Source: a virus
Virus record (IMG/VR): IMGVR_UViG_3300046000_006350
Coordinates: 1-29,160 of that record
DNA length: 29,160 bases
Strand: one strand, 5' to 3'
Positions 1 to 6,618 of this stretch are shown here, piece by piece (the stretch's first letter is position 1; the number at the start of each line of letters is the position of its first letter). The notes below the pieces were generated by a model, which was not told the origin of the DNA, searched no databases, and saw only the letters and a program-made list of their open reading frames with translations. The position numbers were made by a program, and so were the translations under genes.

Positions 1-1133
1 GTACCAACGTTAGGTGTTACCAGAACTGGTGAGTTAGAGAACAGAATATTACCTGTTCCTGTTTCATCGATGACCGCGGCCGCAAGATTAGCAGAAGAAG
101 GTGTTGCCAAGAAAGTTGCAACATTAGTACCAAGACCAGAGATACCAGTTGATACTGGAAGACCAGTAGCGTTAGTTAATATAGCATAAGAAGGTGTACC
201 AATATTTGGCGTCAACAATACTGGGCTATCAGAGAATACTAAAGAACCAGAACCGGTTTCATCAGAAACTAGGGTTCTAATTTCAGCAGAGGTTGTTGAG
301 GCAAACTGTGCTAATGAGTTCGCAGTAGTTGCAAACCCGGTTGCAGCGCCTGTCTGACCATTAACAGAAAGAACACCAGAGTTATTAATTGTAGGTGTGG
401 CACCTTCGTTACCAAGACCGGAAATTGTAATACCAGTACCAGCAACCAAATTGCCAACATATGCACCAGTAGTATCTCTACCAAGTTCTACAGAATTAGG
501 TTGAATACTTGCAGAGAATGAACCACCATCGGCAGTACCAATTGTAAATGTATTACCAGAAGCGGTAAATGTTGAAACACCTGCAACACTGACGTTAGCG
601 GCAGAAGTAATTCTACCGAATGTATCAACAGTAATAACTGGAACTTGAGAAGCACCACCGTATGTGTTAGCTGTAACACCAGATGTGCTTAATGCAACAT
701 TACCTGTCGTTGCATTGTAGGTAATTGGACCACCGGCTGTAGCATCAATCGAATTGCGGGCTCTTGCTGTGGTGAAGTAAAGATTTACTCCCTCTGCAAC
801 ATTGCCTGTTGTAAGAACACCAGAACTTGTAATACCAGATGCCAATTGAGCATTAGATACAGCACCTGTTGCACCACCAACCGAGGTAACACCACCGGTA
901 ATTGTAATAACTCCAGTAGTGTTATCATAAGAACCAGCACCTGCGACTGAAATTGCATCACGTGCACGTGTATTAGTAAAATAAAGGTTGGTACCTTCTG
1001 TTACTGTGGTTGTGGTTAATGAAGCTGATTGGAGAGCCCATGCAGAACCATTAAACACCCATGTTTTTCCCCCAAAGGAATAGGTATCATTTGTATTCGG
1101 GCTTGATGGGAAATTTAAAGTTGGACCGGACAT
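1..1133 (-). CDS. Tail-fibre-like structural protein, 3' end cut off by the window
   Basis: The reading frame is open from ATG at 1133 to the left edge (about 377 residues seen), so the C-terminus is missing. The N-terminus (MSGPTLNFPS, then a GGKTWVFNGSAW motif) is the short head type I know from marine phage fibre proteins. Modules follow in order: two NLYFT(N/T)xRAR units near residues 49-57 and 117-126, a YGG...TVDTFGRITSA unit near 158-182, and two DETGxGxLxFSxSPVLxTPNxGTP units near 291-314 and 356-377. All are Ser/Thr/Gly/Asn-rich and predicted to be beta. No enzyme motif is visible. AAGGA lies 7 bases before the ATG, and a TATAAATA late promoter lies 37 bases upstream. It probably forms part of a side or tail fibre; family placement is from the modules, exact role unknown. 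Confidence 0.8.
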   Translation of the reverse strand, partial: MSGPTLNFPSSPNTNDTYSFGGKTWVFNGSAWALQSASLTTTTVTEGTNLYFTNTRARDAISVAGAGSYDNTTGVITITGGVTSVGGATGAVSNAQLASGITSSGVLTTGNVAEGVNLYFTTARARNSIDATAGGPITYNATTGNVALSTSGVTANTYGGASQVPVITVDTFGRITSAANVSVAGVSTFTASGNTFTIGTADGGSFSASIQPNSVELGRDTTGAYVGNLVAGTGITISGLGNEGATPTINNSGVLSVNGQTGAATGFATTANSLAQFASTTSAEIRTLVSDETGSGSLVFSDSPVLLTPNIGTPSYAILTNATGLPVSTGISGLGTNVATFLATPSSANLAAAVIDETGTGNILFSNSPVLVTPNVG

Positions 1134-1169
1134 TTTTTTCCTTGTGGTTGGAAATTATCGTTATTCGTT

Positions 1170-1177
1170 TATTTATA
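1170..1177 (-). promoter_or_regulatory. T4-type late promoter TATAAATA
   Basis: This is an exact TATAAATA on the minus strand in the 57-base gap before the gene starting at 1133. With T4 spacing, transcription would begin near 1164 and give a leader of about 31 bases that includes the AAGGA ribosome site. An imperfect hairpin (ATAG/CTAT plus TAAC/GTTA, 1175-1201, with a 4-base bulge) abuts and overlaps its upstream edge. Confidence 0.75.
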
Positions 1178-1190
1178 GTAACAGAGACCG

Positions 1191-1736
1191 TTAAAAACTA
1201 TTAGTAGAAGGGTTGTAAAATACTTTACCCGTAACGGTGGTAGTTTTGGTAATGGTAGGTGTAGAATAATTAAATGTAAATACATCACCTCCCCCAATTT
1301 CTCCAAATTGCAATCTTATAGGGTAATATAACCCTGCAGCCATAGAAAAAGAAGCACTTACCTCAACTGGACCATGCGCGCCTCCGTTGTTAATATTGGA
1401 GTTGGCTGCTGTAAATCCAGATAAAGCATTAGCTCCAATCCACATATACGAGCCATCATCACTGGTTAAAAAGAATGTATGTGTTTCAGTAGTTGTAGGT
1501 TTAAAATAACCTAACCATTGACAACTAAAATTAGAACCATCATCAGAACTTGGTTCACTTATAGTAGTTGTTTGAACAGAGGTTGCCGGGTTAGCACCAT
1601 AGGTAGTAGGGGTTGCAGTTGCAAAAAAGGCAGGGTTCTCATTATGATATCCTGCATATGTAGTCTTGAAAAGACCTGCACTGTAGCTGGTAGTTGCAAG
1701 TCTATGATTTAACATCATATTCATATTACCAGACAT
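1191..1736 (-). CDS. PA14/GLEYA-like lectin-type virion protein
   Basis: A 181-residue protein. Residues 70-160 resemble the PA14/GLEYA sugar-binding fold: W74-L-G-Y-F opens the domain, SDDGSYMWIG at 92-101 matches the family's conserved acidic SDDGS(x)(L/M)(W/Y)(I/V) strand, and a late GLYYPIRLQFGE segment (135-146) matches the characteristic G-x-YYPIRL(x)(Y/F)GE strand. The two adjacent Asp residues (93-94) are the usual calcium or sugar ligands in this fold. There is no signal peptide or membrane segment. The start overlaps the upstream stop by one base (TAATG) and is preceded by AGGAG at good spacing. Lying between two fibre-like genes, it is probably a small receptor- or glycan-binding component of the tail. 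The fold call is by motif; the ligand is unknown. Confidence 0.7.
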   Translation of the reverse strand: MSGNMNMMLNHRLATTSYSAGLFKTTYAGYHNENPAFFATATPTTYGANPATSVQTTTISEPSSDDGSNFSCQWLGYFKPTTTETHTFFLTSDDGSYMWIGANALSGFTAANSNINNGGAHGPVEVSASFSMAAGLYYPIRLQFGEIGGGDVFTFNYSTPTITKTTTVTGKVFYNPSTNSF

Positions 1737-3130
1737 TATGTAACTCCTGAGCCGTTAATAAACCATGTATTCGTAGCTACTTTTATTAATGTTGCCATCC
1801 CATAAGCACTGATTGTTCTAGAGGCAGATGTACTATTTCCAGCAAGATAAAGTGTGACCCCGCTGAATGGGTTTACAGTTATACTACCCGAACCCTGCAG
1901 GATAATACTAACAGTAGTACCCACTGAAAATGCAACGTTAGCGTTGGTAGGAATTGTAATGACCTGTGTAGCAGTATTTTGGCTGTAAATATGCTTACCT
2001 GAATCTACTGTAGCTAAAGTATAACTTGTACTTTGAGCATTTTGAGGAATTTCTAAATAACCTACCGTAAAACCATTTGCTGTTATTGTGTTACGAACAG
2101 TTAAAGCGCCAGTGTCAGTCAAAGTAAGTATATCTAACAGATAGGCGCTGTTAATAACTTCTAATCCCCCAGAGCTATTAAGTCGAATATACTTGTTTGG
2201 ATTTGTAGAGCCACCCGAAGTATTTGTTAATTTTATAACATCAGCGTACCCAGTACCTCCAAATGTATTACCAGCACTTAAATTGTAAAGTGCTGTATTT
2301 GTCGGGGAACCTGTAATGGATGATGTGATAAAACCACTTGACGTTATATTACCATTAAATACTGCATTACCTGTCACTGTAATATTACTTAATGATGTAT
2401 TTGTAACAGCAGAAGTTGCTCTTGCATTAGTAAAATATAAATTTGTTACTTCTGCAACGTTAGCTGTTTTTAAATCAGCAACGTTGGCTTTTAATGCAAC
2501 GTTAGCGTTTGTTGCATAACCTAATAATATAACGTTAGAGTCACCATAGGAACTGGCGCCCCCAGTAGAAGCTACCGATGCTCCAGTTTCAACCCATTGG
2601 AATGTATCTCCATCACTAAAAAATAAGTATTCGGTAGCAGTTTCAGACTGTATCCACACATCCCCTATATTAGGATTAATTGGTGCAGAAGTAGATACAG
2701 TTACATTTGCGGCATTAATTGATAAAATGCCGGTTGCAGAATCATATGAACCTTTACCGTTTACATTACCACTTGCGACCGATATGGATGCTCGTGCCCT
2801 TGCGTTGGTAAAATAAAGATTAGTTAATTCAGAAATATTAGCAGTAGTTAATAACCCAGATGAGGTTATCCCAGAAGCCAACTGAATGTTTGAGACGTTA
2901 CCCGCTACCCCGGCAACTGTGTATGATGCAGCTACATTGGCCGCTTCAAAAGCAAGTGATGCAATGTTACCAGCAAACCCTGAACTGATTGTAATAACAT
3001 TACCAGTAGTATCTTTGGTATATAATATTCTATCAGCTAAGTTAAATACTGGTTCTCCAACCAAAACATTAGCGGCCCCTGGGACAGAGCCAGGGGTAAT
3101 AGATCGTTTTAGTTGAATATCTGTTGCCAT
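1736..3130 (-). CDS. Tail-fibre-like structural protein with shared N- and C-terminal modules
   Basis: A 464-residue protein. The N-terminus (MATDIQLKRS, then a GEPVFNLADRILYTKD segment to about residue 40) is the attachment-type head common on marine myovirus fibre proteins, and it is also found in modified form on the gene at 3544-4917. Two NLYFTNARA units lie at 104-113 and 230-238. A PxxGDVWxQSxTxxxYxFxxDGDxxQWVE segment lies at 151-181. The last 108 residues (357-464), beginning GYLEIPQNAQ and ending TNTWFINGSGVT, form a module repeated in the genes at 8514-8945 and 8981-10144. Start overlaps the previous stop by one base; the ribosome site is weak, so translation is probably coupled. 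Likely a fibre or fibre-tip subunit; the function is inferred from modules and neighbours. Confidence 0.75.
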   Translation of the reverse strand: MATDIQLKRSITPGSVPGAANVLVGEPVFNLADRILYTKDTTGNVITISSGFAGNIASLAFEAANVAASYTVAGVAGNVSNIQLASGITSSGLLTTANISELTNLYFTNARARASISVASGNVNGKGSYDSATGILSINAANVTVSTSAPINPNIGDVWIQSETATEYLFFSDGDTFQWVETGASVASTGGASSYGDSNVILLGYATNANVALKANVADLKTANVAEVTNLYFTNARATSAVTNTSLSNITVTGNAVFNGNITSSGFITSSITGSPTNTALYNLSAGNTFGGTGYADVIKLTNTSGGSTNPNKYIRLNSSGGLEVINSAYLLDILTLTDTGALTVRNTITANGFTVGYLEIPQNAQSTSYTLATVDSGKHIYSQNTATQVITIPTNANVAFSVGTTVSIILQGSGSITVNPFSGVTLYLAGNSTSASRTISAYGMATLIKVATNTWFINGSGVT

Positions 3131-3498
3131 TATTTACCAGACAAAGAAGATAACTCAGCTTTAAGTCTTCTTATTTCTTGTAGAAGTGTTTCGTTTTGAT
3201 CACGTACAAATTTTGTACTGCTATCAATATTGGCGCTTGATAATGCTAGTTGTTGTTTAAGTATGTTATTTTCTTCTTCAACGGTTCTAAGCTGTTCTTG
3301 TATAACGGAATAAGTATTAATTTCGTTCGCACTGATACCCTGACCAGACACTCTTTCAAGATAACTCTTATATGCGTCTCTCTCCTCAATGGCCATTTGA
3401 AGTTGAGACTCAAGTACGATGACTTGAGCCTGAAACGAATTTAATTTTTGATTTGTCTTATCAATTATTACATTAAAAAACTTACTCTGATCTTCCAT
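3130..3498 (-). CDS. Small coiled-coil protein, probably virion-associated
   Basis: A 122-residue protein from ATG at 3498. It is almost entirely helical and charged, with heptad-like Leu/Ile spacing in residues 17-48 and 65-118 (for example EENNILKQQLAL and LLQEIRRLKAELSSL), so a coiled coil is likely. There are no Cys, no signal peptide and no membrane segment. A GTG two codons earlier (3504) is also in frame, but GGGG five bases before the ATG favours the ATG. This gene has its own TATAAATA promoter and a hairpin around its ribosome site (see 3503-3540). It is translationally coupled to the fibre gene that follows (TAATG overlap). It could be a fibre assembly factor or a short trimeric connector; I do not recognise the family. 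Confidence 0.7.
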   Translation of the reverse strand: MEDQSKFFNVIIDKTNQKLNSFQAQVIVLESQLQMAIEERDAYKSYLERVSGQGISANEINTYSVIQEQLRTVEEENNILKQQLALSSANIDSSTKFVRDQNETLLQEIRRLKAELSSLSGK

Positions 3499-3502
3499 AA
3501 CC

Positions 3503-3540
3503 ACCCCATAAAAATAACGTTATTGTATATTTATAGGGGT
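3503..3540 (-). promoter_or_regulatory. Hairpin masking the ribosome site, with a late promoter in its 5' arm
   Basis: On the minus strand, ACCCC-T-ATAAA (3540-3530) can pair with TTTATGGGGT (3512-3503): ten base pairs with one bulged T. The 3' arm contains the GGGG that serves as ribosome site for the ATG at 3498. The 5' arm contains most of the TATAAATA promoter (3535-3528). The loop holds the palindrome AATAACGTTATT. Read-through RNA would fold and mask the ribosome site; RNA started at the late promoter would lack the 5' arm. Confidence 0.55.
3528..3535 (-). promoter_or_regulatory. T4-type late promoter TATAAATA
   Basis: An exact TATAAATA on the minus strand, 30 bases before ATG 3498. 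The expected start is near 3522, giving a leader of about 24 bases that carries GGGGTGG. Confidence 0.75.
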
Positions 3541-3543
3541 AAT

Positions 3544-4917
3544 TTAATAAGTTCCTCCGTCGATACCACCATATACTGGGGTACCATCAGAACCTGCTTG
3601 TAGTACTTGACCGTGCGTTCCAGCTGCAGTTACACTTAATGCACCTGTAGCATTACCAAATAAAATACCGTTAGTAGTAAATGTACCGCGACCTGTACCT
3701 CCATCACCAACAGCAATGTTAGCAGTCAGTCCAGAAACTGTACCCCCAGTCAAACTAGACACCAATGTGGCAACAGTGTAGTCAGCAACAGTGACAATGT
3801 TACCTGTTGGGTTAGTAGTTAGGTCGTTAAATAATTTAAATTTACCTGAGTCAGAAGCATCTCTAAACAAGCCAGCAAACTTGGTGCCTGAATTAACGTA
3901 CTCACCAAAGAAACCAATGTCTAAGGAATCTGAAGGATTAGCATTTCCGAACTTAACCAGAGGGTCTTCAACAGTTAAGGTTGCAGTATTTAAAGTAGTT
4001 GCATTACCAAGTACAATTAAATCACCGTTAACAGTCAATGTGTTACCAATTGTAACATCATTTGGCAAACCAATTGTAATTGCTGCGTTAGAGCTACTAA
4101 CTTCGATTTCGTTAGCAGTACCTGTTAGACTTGTAACACCAGTGTTAAATATAGAAATGGTATTATCAGAAACAACTGTATTAATACCGGTGCTTCCAGT
4201 AATTCTTAAAGTATCACCACCACTTAAAGTATCTGGGGTTCCAGAATTACCAGCTAATGTAAAAGATGTGGAAACAGCTACGTTAGAAGCTGATGTAACT
4301 CTACCGAAAGTATCAACTGTAAGTACAGGTATGTTAGTTGTACCACCATATGTTGAAGCAGATACACCTGATGTTGCTAGAGCAACAGTAATGTTAGAAG
4401 ACTCACCTGCTTGACCGGATAATGTGACCCCGGTGCCAGCTGTTAAATTAGCAACATAATCACCAACAGTATCTGTACCTAGTACGACGGAATTACTAAT
4501 GACGTTGGCAACAATAGTAACATCTTGGGTACCATCGAATAATACGTTGCCTTCAAGATCCCCACTAAGGTTGATACGTCTTGCTGTAGATAGGCTTTGT
4601 GCAGATGTAGCTACAATATTACCAACAAAAGAGTTGGCGGTAATAGTATTGGCAGAAAAATTACCTAAAGAATCACGAGCAACTAAGGTGCTTACAGTAT
4701 TGGCGCTGGTTGCAGCATCTACCTTAGTTGTATAGTATCTACCACCAATGGTATGAATTACTTCCCCGCCCCCGGAGTCTTGTACTTCAATGTACAGTTT
4801 GGCGTTAGCACCATTGTTACTCTTGTCGTAGGAATAGGCTAATTCGCCTTCCAGCAGATCTGTAGTAGTTGCTGCTGTTACGTTGGGGGAGCGCTTAATT
4901 TGAATTGTGGTTGCCAT
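3544..4917 (-). CDS. Tail-fibre-like structural protein (MATTIQIKRS type)
   Basis: A 457-residue protein. The N-terminus (MATTIQIKRS, then LLEGELAYSYDKSNN...AKLYIEV and GGRYYTTKVD to about residue 67) is a head domain I know from many cyanophage and pelagiphage structural proteins. The middle carries a VVLGTDTVGDYVANL unit and a STYGG...TVDTFGRVTSASNV unit, both with counterparts in the gene at 1-1133. A later segment (VNGDLIVLGN, then VEDPLVKFGN and DIGFFGEY...FAGLFRD) is a recurrent marine fibre module. The protein ends in DGGTY, as the next gene ends in DGGIY. AAGGAACCACA before the ATG is a good ribosome site. No late promoter is seen directly upstream, so it is probably co-transcribed from 5534. 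Likely role: fibre or baseplate-attached structural subunit. Confidence 0.75.
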   Translation of the reverse strand: MATTIQIKRSPNVTAATTTDLLEGELAYSYDKSNNGANAKLYIEVQDSGGGEVIHTIGGRYYTTKVDAATSANTVSTLVARDSLGNFSANTITANSFVGNIVATSAQSLSTARRINLSGDLEGNVLFDGTQDVTIVANVISNSVVLGTDTVGDYVANLTAGTGVTLSGQAGESSNITVALATSGVSASTYGGTTNIPVLTVDTFGRVTSASNVAVSTSFTLAGNSGTPDTLSGGDTLRITGSTGINTVVSDNTISIFNTGVTSLTGTANEIEVSSSNAAITIGLPNDVTIGNTLTVNGDLIVLGNATTLNTATLTVEDPLVKFGNANPSDSLDIGFFGEYVNSGTKFAGLFRDASDSGKFKLFNDLTTNPTGNIVTVADYTVATLVSSLTGGTVSGLTANIAVGDGGTGRGTFTTNGILFGNATGALSVTAAGTHGQVLQAGSDGTPVYGGIDGGTY

Positions 4918-4940
4918 TGTGGTTCCTTGTTATTATTTTT

Positions 4941-5177
4941 TTAGTAAATTCCACCGTCCACCGCAGCAACCCCAGCCGTTATAGGCTGTGCTACCCACTT
5001 ACTTGTGGTTGTATCATAAATTAAAGTATACCCATCTTGTAAATCGGTGGTAACAACATTACTTAATGATTGTAAAGTACCACCTGTTGATTTGTTAACC
5101 GTTATACTACCGGTTGCTCCTGCTCCTTGGGCAACAGAAATACCGGTATTAGTATTTTTTCTGACTGTAATGGCCAT
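4941..5177 (-). CDS. Small virion-type protein ending in DGGIY
   Basis: A 78-residue protein starting MAITVRKNTNTG. It has a Gly/Thr-rich beta-type first half, then SLSNVVTTDLQDGYTLIYDTTTSKWVAQ..., a segment that looks like the recurring 'L-x-DGYTLVYDxxTxKWV' unit of marine fibre proteins, and ends VDGGIY. The ATG directly follows the stop of the upstream gene (TAAATG), and the next gene starts 24 bases on, so it is part of the same operon. It looks like a stand-alone copy of a fibre module and may be an accessory subunit of the neighbouring fibre. Specific function not known. Confidence 0.65.
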   Translation of the reverse strand: MAITVRKNTNTGISVAQGAGATGSITVNKSTGGTLQSLSNVVTTDLQDGYTLIYDTTTSKWVAQPITAGVAAVDGGIY

Positions 5178-5510
5178 TTATTTCGTAGCCTCAGGGTAAA
5201 TGGTTACTATTCCCTCTACAATCCTCTCCACCGTTAGAGTATTAGATACTAACTCCACATCATAAACATATCTACCTGCCTTAAGAGCGCTGGTTTGTGT
5301 AGAAGTAAGATCTAGAGAGATTGTTCCGTCTGCAGGGCTGGCAACATTTGCTGTAAATGAGGTATTAGCAGTCGTATAGTACGACCTTCTCATCTGAGAA
5401 CGTACTGTATAGTTGGTTAAATTCCTAGCCGAACCGGTATCATCAGTCACAGTTATAGTAACACTAAACGTTGTACCTTGATCGATAGCTAGATTGGAGA
5501 CGGTTGCCAT
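5178..5510 (-). CDS. Ig-like, BppU-N-terminus-like virion protein
   Basis: A 110-residue protein from ATG 5510. The layout (DQGTTFSVTITVTDDTGSARNLTNYTVRSQMRRSY, then DGTISLDLTSTQTSAL, then GRYVYDVEL..GxV..RIVEGIVTIYPE) is the beta-sandwich seen in phage baseplate upper proteins such as the BppU N-terminus and in small T4-like cyanophage structural proteins. A TTG at 5522 would extend it by four residues, but GAGGA lies between that TTG and the ATG at proper spacing, so ATG 5510 is chosen. It is the first gene after the TATAAATA at 5534-5541. A baseplate or fibre-attachment role is plausible but inferred from fold pattern only. Confidence 0.65.
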   Translation of the reverse strand: MATVSNLAIDQGTTFSVTITVTDDTGSARNLTNYTVRSQMRRSYYTTANTSFTANVASPADGTISLDLTSTQTSALKAGRYVYDVELVSNTLTVERIVEGIVTIYPEATK

Positions 5511-5533
5511 TTTATTCCTCAATATTTATCGTA

Positions 5534-5541
5534 TATTTATA
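5534..5541 (-). promoter_or_regulatory. T4-type late promoter TATAAATA, fused to a terminator
   Basis: An exact TATAAATA on the minus strand. Its first T is the last T of the upstream terminator's T-tract. The expected start is near 5528, giving an 18-base leader with GAGGA before ATG 5510. Confidence 0.75.
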
Positions 5542-5564
5542 AAAAAAGGGCCCTAAGGCCCTTT
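5541..5564 (-). terminator. Rho-independent terminator of the oxygenase cassette
   Basis: On the minus strand, AAAGGGCC-TTAG-GGCCCTTT is a perfect 8-bp stem with a 4-base loop, followed by more T (seven in a row in total, including the stem's last three). It lies 22 bases after the stop of the gene at 5586-5813 and is the clearest terminator in the window. Confidence 0.8.
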
Positions 5565-5585
5565 GCAAATGTTTAATATTATAGA

Positions 5586-5813
5586 CTATCTAATAATAGC
5601 CGTAGATGTTTCTTTATCTATTGTCATTACCCCTTGACATGTAATATTATAGTCAGACCCGTTAGAATCTTTTTCACTTTTAACAGGTACAGAAATATCT
5701 ATATTTTTAAAAAGATATTCTTTTTTACCTTCAAACACACGCCACACATGATCTAATGTTCCTCTACCGGCTTGACCTCTAGATTTATTAAATCGAATGT
5801 GATAGGTATTCAT
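5586..5813 (-). CDS. Conserved 75-residue phage protein of unknown function
   Basis: A 75-residue protein beginning MNTYHIRFNKSRGQAGRGT, followed by DHVWRVFEGKKEYLFKNIDISVPV and a C-terminal ITCQGVMTIDKETSTAII. From memory the pattern matches a small protein conserved in T4-like marine phages, with no function assigned. The N-terminal third is basic and the rest looks like a small beta protein. Its ATG overlaps the stop of the oxygenase gene by four bases (ATGA), so the two are translationally coupled, and a terminator follows. This pairing suggests a job linked to the oxygenase, but the sequence does not show what it is. Confidence 0.65.
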   Translation of the reverse strand: MNTYHIRFNKSRGQAGRGTLDHVWRVFEGKKEYLFKNIDISVPVKSEKDSNGSDYNITCQGVMTIDKETSTAIIR

Positions 5814-6538
5814 ATTACTTCGGCAGCAGGGGGTATATCACAAGCGTTACTAGCTGCAGGTGCAGGTATTACAGTTAAATTAAAATGTACAAACTTAATG
5901 GGTTTGTCTGCTGCATGACGAGAAAAAGAATGTGGTAACCAGGAATTAGCAAAAATCATTAAACCTGGTTTAGGAGTAAAATTAATCATTTTACTGGCAG
6001 GGGTTGCTGCATTAATATCTTTTTGAGGAAGATCGATCTGAACCTTAGCCGATCTAGGGTCATGGAATACTGCTAGTGAACCATCTTCTGGTGCCTCAAG
6101 AAAGTAAAAACCTACAATCTGCGAACCAAATCCGTGAACATGGGTATCCATTGACGAATGCTTATGATGTTCTTGGGTCCACATTTCTGTAAACGACATC
6201 GCCATATCCTGCATATCATAGCCTTGTTCATTAAGAATATTCCATGCAGTTATGCCAATAAATTCAGAAAATTCTGTCATACGGGGATCACTATAGAAGT
6301 TATCTGTCATATAGACAGGGTACATTTCGTTAAGGTCCTCCTTTTTTCGAAAAACTTCTAAATTTTCCTCTGATACTGTATTGACAGCTTCTAGAAAATC
6401 TGGGCGCTCAATCAGGTAAATAGAACATGGAAAATGATGAGCAACCTGCAATTGCGAGCCTGGAGCTGCCTCAGTAACCAATTCTTTAGTCTTACGAGCC
6501 GGTTTATTAGATATTTTTTTAGGCAGAGTTTTGATCAT
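5810..6538 (-). CDS. 2OG-Fe(II) oxygenase superfamily protein
   Basis: A 242-residue protein. Residues 76-222 fit the 2-oxoglutarate/Fe(II) oxygenase type common in T4-like marine phages: a FxEMW stretch, THVHGFGSQIVGFYFLEAP (132-150; H133 or H135 as iron ligand), SLAVFHDPR (154-162), PKPGLMIFANSWLPHSFSRH (189-208; H203 as distal ligand) and a final KFVHFNLTV strand. Such enzymes hydroxylate or demethylate proteins, nucleic acids or small molecules using O2 and 2OG; the substrate here is not known. The N-terminal 30 residues are basic and probably flexible. No clear Shine-Dalgarno precedes ATG 6538, although it is the only plausible start. It heads a two-gene unit inside the fibre region, so it may modify a fibre or host component. 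Metal ligand assignment is tentative. Confidence 0.8.
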   Translation of the reverse strand: MIKTLPKKISNKPARKTKELVTEAAPGSQLQVAHHFPCSIYLIERPDFLEAVNTVSEENLEVFRKKEDLNEMYPVYMTDNFYSDPRMTEFSEFIGITAWNILNEQGYDMQDMAMSFTEMWTQEHHKHSSMDTHVHGFGSQIVGFYFLEAPEDGSLAVFHDPRSAKVQIDLPQKDINAATPASKMINFTPKPGLMIFANSWLPHSFSRHAADKPIKFVHFNLTVIPAPAASNACDIPPAAEVI

Positions 6539-6563
6539 AGTATATTTGCTAGAAGTGTATATA

Positions 6564-6569
6564 ATTATA
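6564..6569 (-). promoter_or_regulatory. Possible sigma70-like promoter for the oxygenase cassette
   Basis: On the minus strand, TATAAT sits in a very AT-rich, nearly palindromic stretch (TATATAATTATATA core) 26 bases before ATG 6538. No convincing -35 box is seen 16-18 bases further up, so this is a weak candidate. It is the only promoter-like sequence in the 75-base gap; TATAAATA is absent. Confidence 0.3.
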
Positions 6570-6602
6570 TATACAAACTAAATTTAAAACCACTGTTGAG
6601 AG

Positions 6603-6618
6603 GTTAATCTAGATTAAC
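6603..6618. repeat. Perfect 16-bp palindrome at the end of a gene
   Basis: GTTAATCTAGATTAAC reads the same on both strands. It spans the TAA stop of the gene at 6614-7111. It could be a protein-binding site or, in RNA, a short hairpin (six pairs, 4-base loop); no T-tract follows, so it is not a standard terminator. Confidence 0.5.

Noticed and set aside
3499-3504. GTG at 3504 as the start of the coiled-coil gene
   Set aside because: It lies on the last base of the GGGG ribosome site that fits ATG 3498; no site exists for the GTG.
3791-4414. Open frame of 207 codons on the plus strand
   Set aside because: It is antisense to a well-supported fibre gene, has Val/Leu/Pro-rich nonsense composition (GTN and CCN from reverse Thr/Gly/Asn codons), no ribosome site and no recognisable motif.
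5511-5522. TTG at 5522 as the start of the Ig-like virion gene
   Set aside because: GAGGA of the proper ribosome site lies inside this extension, five bases before ATG 5510, so the ATG is better.
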